Assembly: GCF_000263635.1 (NCBI RefSeq)
Contig: NZ_ADEV01000004.1
Location: 124,001-188,000, forward strand
Direction of reading: 5' to 3'
Length of the DNA stretch: 64,000 nt
Source of the DNA: Gardnerella greenwoodii 00703Dmash
GTDB lineage: Bacteria > Actinomycetota > Actinomycetes > Actinomycetales > Bifidobacteriaceae
Shown: positions 46,216-54,273 of the stretch, piece by piece
How the letters are laid out: every line of letters begins with the position of its first letter
Position numbering within the stretch: position 1 is the stretch's first letter
Made by a program: the position numbers and the translations under genes
Notes under the pieces: model-generated
What the model was told of the DNA's origin: nothing
Seen by the model: the letters and a program-made list of their open reading frames with translations, nothing else
The model's database searches: none

Positions 46216-46614
46216 ATGATGCGGAAGAATATTTTGCGCAAATGTTTTGTGTTATGCAAAAAATTATTGCGTAATATTAATACGCGTGATTTTGGTGCTG
46301 TAACTGCTGAATTTGCAGTTGTTTTGCCGTGTGCAATAGTGCTTGTAGTTGTACTTCTTGGAGTTGGTAGAGCAGTAGTATGCAATATGAATTGCCATGA
46401 TGCGGCTTCTCAGGTTGCTTACTACATGGTTACTCATCACGACGATAAAGCTGCTGCAAGTATCGTGCAGAAAGTTGCAGGTTCAGGTGCATCTGTGCAA
46501 ATAAATCGTAATGGGAATATGGCTAATATTGTTGTGAAATGTCCTCTTATTCCAGATCCGCTTCACATATTGCCTCCTTTGGTGGAAAGTCACGTAAGTC
46601 AGGTTTTGGGATGA
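46216..46614 (+). CDS. tadE: TadE-like minor pseudopilin
   Basis: 132 residues. After a basic leader, RDFG-AVTAEFAVVLPCAIVLVVVLLGVG shows the same cleavage pattern (after Gly, Glu at +5) and a TadE-like hydrophobic helix. The rest is a small extracytoplasmic domain. The ATG is duplicated (46216, 46219). It overlaps the next gene by four bases. Confidence 0.88.
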   Translation: MMRKNILRKCFVLCKKLLRNINTRDFGAVTAEFAVVLPCAIVLVVVLLGVGRAVVCNMNCHDAASQVAYYMVTHHDDKAAASIVQKVAGSGASVQINRNGNMANIVVKCPLIPDPLHILPPLVESHVSQVLG

Positions 46615-47012
46615 GTTTGCATTGTTATTTTAATTGTTTAGTATCTTTCGCTCGTAAGAAGAGCAGTAAGGCAGATTGCGGTTCTGGCACAGCGCTAGGC
46701 GTTATGCTGGTAATCGCAGTCTGCTCAATGCTCGCTGTTGCTGCAATTTTGGGGCATGTTCTTAGCGCTAGGCATCAAGCTTACGCAGTTGCTACTGCGG
46801 CTGCGTTGTCGGGTGCTTCCGCTTTACAGCGCATGGAAAATAATCCTTGTGAATTTTCTACTAGAACTGTTACTTCAAGTCACGCAATATTGAAATCTTG
46901 TAAGTCAGCTAAAGATGAAGTCACTGTAAGCGTTACAGTTCCTTTGAATATTCCTTTAGCTCCAAGTGTAGAGGCGTCTGCTCGAGCAGCATTGGAAGAT
47001 TGTGATAAATAA
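46611..47012 (+). CDS. TadE/TadG-like protein (Rv3654c type)
   Basis: 133 residues from the ATG at 46611, overlapping the tadE stop (ATGA); the longer open frame starting at 46539 overlaps tadE and is unlikely. The hydrophobic segment SGTALGVMLVIAVCSMLAVAAIL followed by RHQAYAVATAAALSGASAL is the pattern of the helicase/secretion-neighbourhood TadE-like family of actinobacteria. Three Cys lie in the C-terminal half. It closes the Tad operon. Confidence 0.88.
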   Translation: MSLHCYFNCLVSFARKKSSKADCGSGTALGVMLVIAVCSMLAVAAILGHVLSARHQAYAVATAAALSGASALQRMENNPCEFSTRTVTSSHAILKSCKSAKDEVTVSVTVPLNIPLAPSVEASARAALEDCDK

Positions 47013-47112
47013 AAGTAATTAATATTCTTTTGTTTATAAGAGGGTGGCGGCTGCTGCTAATCTGAAATAAGATATATCGGGGAAACATTTAGGTCGCGGT
47101 AGGTTAGAAAAC

Positions 47113-49515
47113 ATGGCACTTGCACTGTATCGTAGATATCGTCCGGACACATTTGATGGTGTTATTGGGCAGGATCAAGTTACCGTACCTTTGTCTAGAG
47201 CATTAGACCAAGGCAAAATTACTCATGCTTATTTATTCTCTGGTCCTCGCGGATGCGGTAAGACCAGCTCTGCGCGCATTTTGGCACGTTGCATTAATTG
47301 TGAAAAAGGTCCTACTTCGCATCCATGTGGTAAATGCCAGAGCTGTAAAGATTTGGCAACTGGTGGCCCTGGGTCTATTGATGTTGTAGAAATAGATGCT
47401 GCAAGCCATAACGGTGTTGACGACGCTCGAGAGCTTCGAGAGCGTGCGGGTTTTGCTCCAGCTCGAGACCGCTATAAGATTTTTATTCTCGATGAAGCTC
47501 ATATGGTAACTCCACAAGGTTTTAACGCATTGTTGAAAATTGTAGAAGAGCCTCCTGAGCACGTTATGTTCATTTTTGCTACTACTGAACCAGATAAAGT
47601 AATTGGTACTATTCGTTCCCGCACTCATCATTACCCATTCCGTCTAGTTCCGCCAGAAGTTATGGGCCCTTATCTTGAAGATATATGCAAGAAGGAAAGT
47701 ATTAACCCTGCTCCTGGTGTTTTACGTCTTGCTATGAGAGCAGGTGCGGGTTCAATGCGTGACACTCTTTCTGTTCTTGATCAACTTATGGTCGGTGCAG
47801 TTGATGGTGCTATTTCTTTGGATTCTGCAGTTGCTTTACTTGGTTTTACGCCTAGTGAGTTAATTTCTGAAGCCATTGATGCGCTTATTGAACATGATGG
47901 TGCTGCAATATATGACGTTGTTCGTCGCGTTGTTGTTGGCGGCTACGATACTAGGAAATTTGTTGAAGATTTGCTAGGCAGAGTGCGAGATTTGCTTCTT
48001 ATGGTTTCTGCTGGTGCTAAAGCCGCGTCCGATCTGCTTAATGATATTGCTCCAGAAGATTTGGAAACCTTGCAGCGTCAATCTTCGCAAATGACGTTAC
48101 CTAATTTAGCGCGTATGGCTCAAACTATTAATGAAGCGCTAAGTTCAATGGCCGGTGCTGTTTCTCCTCGAATGAATCTGGAAATTCTTGTTGCTCGTTT
48201 GCTTGCAGATAGTGACATTACTGCAAATGTACAAGGTAAATCTTTTATAGGTGCAGCAAAGCCGCAAAATAAATCTTTTGCGCAAAAGACGCAAGATAAT
48301 TCTTCTGTGAAAGAAACTAAGCATGAAGAGTCTTCGGAATCTTCTTCGGAATCTTCTGCTGGATCTTTTGCTGGGTCTTCGTCGGAATCTTCGTCGGTAT
48401 CTTCGCTAGAGTCTTCGCCAGAATCTTCTGCAGAATCCTCTAATTCTGTTACAAAAACGCAGAATAATGATTCTCTAAGTACAGACGAAATGTGGGATGA
48501 AGTAGTCGCTAAATTGCCAGAAGACGCGCGCGAATATGTGACGCGTAAGTATGTTCCTAAAGTGCAATTAAACTCTGAGCAATCTGGGCGTCAGCGTTTA
48601 GTGCTTACTTTTAATGAGCCTATGAGTCAGCATGCTTTTGCGCTCGCAGTATGCACTACATCTCCTTACGATGGTCAAAAAGTGCCAAAAGTGGTAATGA
48701 GCGTAGTAAAAGATGTTTTTGGCAATCAAGTAATGATTGCTCCTGCTCCAGTTGCATCTAACGGAGAAGCGGTGGAATCTGTTGCAAGAATGGATCCTAA
48801 GCGTCTCGCTCAAGTAAAACGCGATATTTTATTGCGAAAAACTGGCGTGAGTGCAGGATTTATTGGTAAAACCACTTCTGACAGCGGCGGATTTTCTGAA
48901 AATAAAAAAGAAAAGGATTCCTCGGATTTTCTAAACGCTGATGGCTCCGCAGCATCAGTAGTATTTGAGAATACTGCGGAAGATGCAAAGCAAGAAGCTG
49001 CTTTGCCGGATGTTGAAGATGATGCTTGGGCAGATATGTCATCTGTGCCTATTGCGGATGTTATGACACTTCCGAACGCTTCTACTCCGGCACTTGATGC
49101 ATACACTAAAACGCAAAGCAAGCCGCAAGTAAAAATGCAGTCTGCACAATCTAATGCTGACGGTTCTAATGCTGACGGTTCTAATGCGTATGATTCAAGA
49201 GCTGCTGAGCCAAGTGTTTCTGATCCAGCTGTTGTTAATCCAAATTCTGCTGAGCCGGGTGATGATAATCCAGTTGCTGCTGAGTCAGTTGCTGCTGAGT
49301 CAAAAGAAACTATGCAAGTGCCTGTAGCCCCTACAAGCGGAGCGTCTGCAGATGAATGTTCTATGGATGATATTTCCTTGGAAGCTGCATCTTCAGTAGA
49401 CATGGATGAGCTTAAGGCAATGTTTGAGGTTAAAACAGTTGAAGAATTTGCTGCAACTGATCCAAAAAATCCAAAAAATATTTCTGCAAACGTTAAGAAA
49501 AAGCAAGAGGAGTAG
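47113..49515 (+). CDS. dnaX: DNA polymerase III subunit gamma/tau
   Basis: 800 residues. The clamp-loader AAA+ domain has Walker A GPRGCGKTS near residue 45, the zinc module CINCEKGPTSHPCGKCQSC, Walker B IFILDEAHM and the sensor region FIFATTEPDKVIGTIRSR. Domain III follows to about residue 370. The C-terminal half is low-complexity with two repeat tracts: SSE-type 12-base repeats (48331-48440) and a 15-base NADGS repeat (49150-49188). Between them, a folded region (about 450-540) looks like the tau C-terminal domain. No convincing frameshift site for a short gamma form is seen. recR follows after six bases. Confidence 0.97.
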   Translation: MALALYRRYRPDTFDGVIGQDQVTVPLSRALDQGKITHAYLFSGPRGCGKTSSARILARCINCEKGPTSHPCGKCQSCKDLATGGPGSIDVVEIDAASHNGVDDARELRERAGFAPARDRYKIFILDEAHMVTPQGFNALLKIVEEPPEHVMFIFATTEPDKVIGTIRSRTHHYPFRLVPPEVMGPYLEDICKKESINPAPGVLRLAMRAGAGSMRDTLSVLDQLMVGAVDGAISLDSAVALLGFTPSELISEAIDALIEHDGAAIYDVVRRVVVGGYDTRKFVEDLLGRVRDLLLMVSAGAKAASDLLNDIAPEDLETLQRQSSQMTLPNLARMAQTINEALSSMAGAVSPRMNLEILVARLLADSDITANVQGKSFIGAAKPQNKSFAQKTQDNSSVKETKHEESSESSSESSAGSFAGSSSESSSVSSLESSPESSAESSNSVTKTQNNDSLSTDEMWDEVVAKLPEDAREYVTRKYVPKVQLNSEQSGRQRLVLTFNEPMSQHAFALAVCTTSPYDGQKVPKVVMSVVKDVFGNQVMIAPAPVASNGEAVESVARMDPKRLAQVKRDILLRKTGVSAGFIGKTTSDSGGFSENKKEKDSSDFLNADGSAASVVFENTAEDAKQEAALPDVEDDAWADMSSVPIADVMTLPNASTPALDAYTKTQSKPQVKMQSAQSNADGSNADGSNAYDSRAAEPSVSDPAVVNPNSAEPGDDNPVAAESVAAESKETMQVPVAPTSGASADECSMDDISLEAASSVDMDELKAMFEVKTVEEFAATDPKNPKNISANVKKKQEE
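48331..48440 (+). repeat. dnaX: 12 bp Ser-Glu-Ser coding repeats in dnaX
   Basis: Imperfect repeats of the type TCTTCGGAATCT encode a Ser/Glu-rich linker. Nucleotide variation among copies shows an older expansion. Confidence 0.75.
49150..49188 (+). repeat. dnaX: 15 bp repeat in dnaX
   Basis: TCTAATGCTGACGGT occurs twice exactly, plus a third partial copy; it encodes SNADG repeats. Confidence 0.88.
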
Positions 49516-49521
49516 TTAACT

Positions 49522-50130
49522 GTGCATAATGCATCGTCGTACGATGGCGCAATTGGTCGTTTGATTGACGAGTTTTCAAAACTTCCTGGAATCGGACCTA
49601 AAGGCGCTCAGCGCATTGCTTTTTATATACTTTCTGCGTCTGAACAAGAAGCGCAATCTTTAATAGATGCCATAAACGATATGAAGTCAAGTGTGCGCTT
49701 TTGCGATATTTGCGGAAATGTTTGCGAGCAAAGCCCTTGTGCAGTTTGTGCAGATCCTCGCAGAGATCATAGCAAAATTTGTGTAGTTGAAGAGCCTAAA
49801 GACATTATGAGCATTGAGCGCACTCACGAATATGATGGCGTTTACCACGTTCTTGGCGGAGCTATAAATCCAATGGCAAATGTTGGTCCGGGAGATTTAT
49901 CAATTACTCAATTACTTGAGCGTCTTAAAAATCCTCAAATTAAAGAGGTTATTCTTGCGCTTGACCCAAATATTGAAGGCGAAGCAACAGTTACATATTT
50001 GGCTCGTCTGTTAGATCCTCTAGGTATTAAAATCACGCGCTTGGCAAGTGGTTTGCCAGTTGGCGGCGATTTGGAATATGCGGATGAAATTACTCTCGGA
50101 CGCGCTTTCAGCGGACGACAAGCTGTGTAG
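49522..50130 (+). CDS. recR: Recombination protein RecR
   Basis: 202 residues from a GTG with GAGGAG nine bases upstream. RecR helps load RecA at gaps. Visible are the N-terminal helix-hairpin-helix ([24 protein letters not shown]), the zinc finger [16 protein letters not shown] and the Toprim domain ([29 protein letters not shown]). It is the usual neighbour of dnaX. The start of the aspartate-pathway genes follows after 130 bases. Confidence 0.98.
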   Translation: MHNASSYDGAIGRLIDEFSKLPGIGPKGAQRIAFYILSASEQEAQSLIDAINDMKSSVRFCDICGNVCEQSPCAVCADPRRDHSKICVVEEPKDIMSIERTHEYDGVYHVLGGAINPMANVGPGDLSITQLLERLKNPQIKEVILALDPNIEGEATVTYLARLLDPLGIKITRLASGLPVGGDLEYADEITLGRAFSGRQAV

Positions 50131-50183
50131 GAGTAAAATTTAACGAACAAAATTGTCAATAATTGCGAATAATAGGGCACAGT

Positions 50184-50213
50184 TGGTACTCTGATACCAG
50201 ACCAAATATTTGG
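50184..50213 (+). promoter_or_regulatory. Two small stem-loops in the aspartokinase leader
   Basis: TGGTA-ctctga-TACCA (50184-50199) is followed by the perfect palindrome CCAAATATTTGG (50202-50213), about 48 bases before the start codon. This is not a recognisable lysine riboswitch. It may be an operator or leader structure. Confidence 0.3.
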
Positions 50214-50260
50214 AATATCCGTTCGTTCATCTGTTTAGACATGAGCAAGGGGTAAAAAAA

Positions 50261-51025
50261 TTGGCGCTTATCGTACAGAAATACGGCGGCTCGTCTGTGG
50301 CTGACACCGATTCCATACAGCGCGTTGCTAAACGTATTCTTTCCACAAAAGCAGCTGGCAATGATGTAGCAGTTGTAGTTTCTGCAATGGGAGACACTAC
50401 TGACGATTTAATTGACCAAGCAATGAGTGTTAATGCGCATCCTCCTGCTCGCGAAATGGATATGCTTATGACTGCAGGCGAGCGCATCTCTATGAGCTTA
50501 CTTGCTATGGCTATTCATGCTCAAGGATCTCACGCATACTCTTTTACCGGTTCTCAAGCTGGTTTCATGACAGACACGCAGTTTGGTGCAGCACATATTC
50601 GCGCAGTTAAGCCGGATCGTGTTCGTCACGCGCTAAATAAGGGCAGCGTTGCAATCGTTGCAGGCTTCCAAGGAATTAGTGAGGTTGGCGATGACACAAC
50701 TCTCGGCAGGGGTGGTTCGGATACTTCTGCTGTAGCGCTCGCAGTTGCTTTAGGCGCTGATATTTGTGAAATTTATACCGATGTTGATGGCGTTTTTACA
50801 GCTGATCCGCGCATTGTTCCAACGGCTAAACGTATTCCAGTTATTGATTATGATTCAATGCTAGAAATGTCTTCATGTGGTTCGCGCGTGCTTGCGTTGC
50901 GTTGTGTTGAGTATGCTCAGCGTTTTAGTATGCCGCTTCACGTTAGGAGTTCCTTCTCTCACAGAAATGGAACTCTTATTGTGCCGCGAAATGTTAATCC
51001 ACGTACTTTACCTAATTTAAGTTGA
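50261..51025 (+). CDS. Aspartokinase, catalytic part only
   Basis: 254 residues from a TTG at 50261, chosen because AGGGG lies eight bases upstream and the product starts (M)[11 protein letters not shown] as in other actinobacterial enzymes. It phosphorylates aspartate, the first step to lysine, threonine and methionine. Visible are [32 protein letters not shown], the [11 protein letters not shown] segment, [27 protein letters not shown] and [16 protein letters not shown]. It ends at the point where the ACT domains should begin; those are encoded separately 75 bases downstream. In most actinobacteria a single gene encodes both. Confidence 0.92.
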   Translation: MALIVQKYGGSSVADTDSIQRVAKRILSTKAAGNDVAVVVSAMGDTTDDLIDQAMSVNAHPPAREMDMLMTAGERISMSLLAMAIHAQGSHAYSFTGSQAGFMTDTQFGAAHIRAVKPDRVRHALNKGSVAIVAGFQGISEVGDDTTLGRGGSDTSAVALAVALGADICEIYTDVDGVFTADPRIVPTAKRIPVIDYDSMLEMSSCGSRVLALRCVEYAQRFSMPLHVRSSFSHRNGTLIVPRNVNPRTLPNLS

Positions 51026-51037
51026 TTTAAGCAAGTT

Positions 51038-51068
51038 TATTTTATAGATAATTATTTTTATAGATAAT
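51038..51068. repeat. 15-16 bp tandem duplication between the aspartokinase parts
   Basis: TATTTTATAGATAAT and TATTTTTATAGATAAT follow directly; a shorter repeat ATTTAAG flanks them. The repeats fill most of the gap between the two aspartokinase genes. Confidence 0.8.
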
Positions 51069-51100
51069 ATTTAAGCAAATAGAAATTAAAGGCGGTAATA

Positions 51101-51670
51101 ATGGTAAACCAGGAGATTCGTTCTACTATGGGCGACTTGTTCCCAGATTTAGGTGTTGAAACGCCTGTTATTTCAGGTGTTGCTCACGATCGCAGTGAAT
51201 CTATGATTACAGTTCGCGGTATTCCGGACGTTCCTGGAATGGCTGCAAAAGTATTTACTACTCTTGCAAAAGCTAATGCGAACATTGATATGATTGCTCA
51301 GGCAAGCGCCTCTACAGGAACCGCGGATATTTCTCTTTCTGCCCCTAGTTCCTCAATGGAGGCTGTTCGTAGTGTTCTTTTAGCTGCTAAAGATGAGCTT
51401 AAGTTCACTTCTATGGATGTTGACCCTACTGTTGGAAAAGTTGCTGTTGTTGGAGTTGGTATGAAGACGCACTCTGGCTTAGCGGCTACTTTCTTTACTG
51501 CATTAAGTGATCACGGTATTAATACGCTTATGATTTCTACTTCAGAAATTCGTATTGCTGCTTTGGTTCCTGTTAAGCAGCTTGATGAAGCTGTTCGAGC
51601 CTTACATACGGCTTACGGATTGGATGCTAACCAAATAGAAGCCGTTGTTTACGGCGGCAGCGGACGTTAA
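51101..51670 (+). CDS. Aspartokinase regulatory part (tandem ACT domains)
   Basis: 189 residues. About 25 unique residues precede two ACT domains: SMITVRGIPDVPGMAAKVFTTLAKANANIDMIAQ and VAVVGVGMKTHSGLAATFFTALSDHGINTLMIS, the allosteric module that binds lysine and/or threonine. In canonical enzymes this is the C-terminal half, and a beta subunit is made from an internal start of the same gene. Here it has its own ribosome-binding site (AAAGGCGG) and ATG. The two products presumably form an alpha2beta2 complex (inference). asd follows after 43 bases. Confidence 0.9.
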   Translation: MVNQEIRSTMGDLFPDLGVETPVISGVAHDRSESMITVRGIPDVPGMAAKVFTTLAKANANIDMIAQASASTGTADISLSAPSSSMEAVRSVLLAAKDELKFTSMDVDPTVGKVAVVGVGMKTHSGLAATFFTALSDHGINTLMISTSEIRIAALVPVKQLDEAVRALHTAYGLDANQIEAVVYGGSGR

Positions 51671-51701
51671 AAATCGAAATTATTTGCATAACCATTATTA
51701 A

Positions 51702-52781
<1,080 letters not shown>

Positions 52782-52832
52782 TATTGAAATTAATTGCTCG
52801 CAATTGTGAAAGTCTCTGCGTAAACTGTAAGT

Positions 52833-53450
52833 ATGTCAGTAGCATCGGAAGAAATACAGCAGCAGCTTGATCGTATAGTAGCACTCGGGTATCCGGATGT
52901 GGCGGATATGAGTGCTGACGCTTTTCGTTCTCTTGCTCGGCCGCTTTTGCGCGCTCTTGAAAATAGTGGTTTAGGAACGAATATTTTATTAGTTCCTACG
53001 CGAGAACTTGTTTCTCCAGAATCGTTGATTTCTCGCACTAGTATTGACCGCATGGCTGGTTTTACAACTATGCCTCCTCGCGATATTGCTAGTTTTATGC
53101 CAAAAGATGGGTTTGAGCCTCCGGAAGGTCCGTTCTATTTGGCAATTGATCCTCATGCGGGCGGATCTTATTTAAACAGAGAGCCGGATGTTGCGAGTAA
53201 GCTTATTGATTCCGACGAACGCTTACCTCTTACTTTGGAAGAAGGGCTTGCGATTGTTACTCAGCACCCGGATTGGCTGGAGAATAAGAATGGGTTTAAT
53301 CTTCTCGGCTCTCAAAGCACTGATGGAAGAGTTCCTAGCATTTGGATGAGTCAGGGTGCTCCACGCTTAGGTGCAGTTTGGCCAAATTCTCGGCATACTT
53401 GGCTTGGTAATGCGTATTGCATGGCACGCCGTGGAATCTCGCTTCTTTAA
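52833..53450 (+). CDS. DUF5701-family protein
   Basis: 205 residues. The ends match the actinobacterial DUF5701 family: LDRIVALGYPDVADMSADAFR at the start, PLTLEEGLAIVTQHPDWL in the second half and GRVPSIWMSQGAPRLGAVWP then HTWLGNAYCMARRG at the end. The function is unknown. It is soluble with no signal peptide. It follows asd by 51 bases but may be an independent unit. Confidence 0.85.
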   Translation: MSVASEEIQQQLDRIVALGYPDVADMSADAFRSLARPLLRALENSGLGTNILLVPTRELVSPESLISRTSIDRMAGFTTMPPRDIASFMPKDGFEPPEGPFYLAIDPHAGGSYLNREPDVASKLIDSDERLPLTLEEGLAIVTQHPDWLENKNGFNLLGSQSTDGRVPSIWMSQGAPRLGAVWPNSRHTWLGNAYCMARRGISLL

Positions 53451-53566
53451 CTACAATTCATAAAATCTTCCCGATTATTACGTAAAATAGTTATAAGAAT
53501 AAAACAAGAATCTATAACAAAAGTTGAAAACCACTATCAATGGATGGTACTTACGAAAGGCGCATT

Positions 53567-54268
53567 GTGGCATATATAACTTTTGATCATGTTGTAAAAG
53601 AATACCCGTCTGGTTCTTCTGCTGTTCGGGCTTTAGACGATGCTAGTTTTACGGCAGAACGTGGTGAGCTTACAGTAATTTTGGGCGCATCTGGCGCTGG
53701 AAAAACAACGGCCTTAAATATTTTAGGCGGTATGGATACAGCTACGAGCGGTCGCGTTATTGTTGGGGATTGCGATGTTACTAAGCTTAAAGGAAGAAGC
53801 TTAGTGCGTTACCGCCGTGAAGATATTGGTTTTGTTTTCCAATTCTATAATTTAGTTCCAAATTTGACTGCTCTTGAAAATGTTGAGCTGGCTTCGCAGA
53901 TTTGTTCAGATCATTTTGATCCTGCCCAAACGCTTAAAGATGTTGGCTTGGCAGATCGTTTACAAAATTTCCCAGCGCAACTTTCCGGCGGCGAGCAGCA
54001 GCGCGTATCTATTGCTCGCGCTCTTGCTAAAAAGCCGAAACTTCTTCTATGCGACGAGCCTACTGGAGCTTTGGATTATGAAACAGGCAAAGCAGTGTTG
54101 CAATTATTGCAAGATATTTGCCGCAGGGAAGGCATGACAGTTTTAATCATTACTCATAATGCCGCAATCGCTCCTATGGCACATAAAGTTGTGCGCTTCC
54201 GCTCTGGAAAAGTCGTAAGCGAGACTATACAAGAGAATCCTATGGCCATTGCTGATATTGAGTGGTGA
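53567..54268 (+). CDS. ABC transporter ATP-binding protein (MacB/LolD type)
   Basis: 233 residues from a GTG at 53567, which has GAAAGG six bases upstream; an ATG at 53540 is in frame but without a site. Motifs are Walker [11 protein letters not shown]-loop FVFQFYNL, signature [15 protein letters not shown], Walker [13 protein letters not shown] and H-loop ITHN. This is the class that works with FtsX-like permeases in exporters and in bacteriocin resistance. Six bases separate its stop from the ATG of the permease gene. Confidence 0.93.
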   Translation: MAYITFDHVVKEYPSGSSAVRALDDASFTAERGELTVILGASGAGKTTALNILGGMDTATSGRVIVGDCDVTKLKGRSLVRYRREDIGFVFQFYNLVPNLTALENVELASQICSDHFDPAQTLKDVGLADRLQNFPAQLSGGEQQRVSIARALAKKPKLLLCDEPTGALDYETGKAVLQLLQDICRREGMTVLIITHNAAIAPMAHKVVRFRSGKVVSETIQENPMAIADIEW

Positions 54269-54273
54269 TTTTA

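Noticed and set aside
47013..47112. Signal recognition particle RNA gene beside dnaX
   Set aside because: The gap lacks the conserved GGAAGC and GNAR-type loop sequences.
48898..48920. Programmed -1 frameshift site (A-rich run) in dnaX for a short gamma subunit
   Set aside because: The A run is not in the frame needed for the A-AAA-AAG heptamer and no following stem-loop is evident.
48810..49403. A 197-codon minus-strand frame opposite the dnaX repeats
   Set aside because: Its Ser/Ala-rich text mirrors the low-complexity part of dnaX; no start signal.
50131..50260. Lysine riboswitch before aspartokinase
   Set aside because: Only two small hairpins are present; the leader is too short for the five-helix lysine aptamer.
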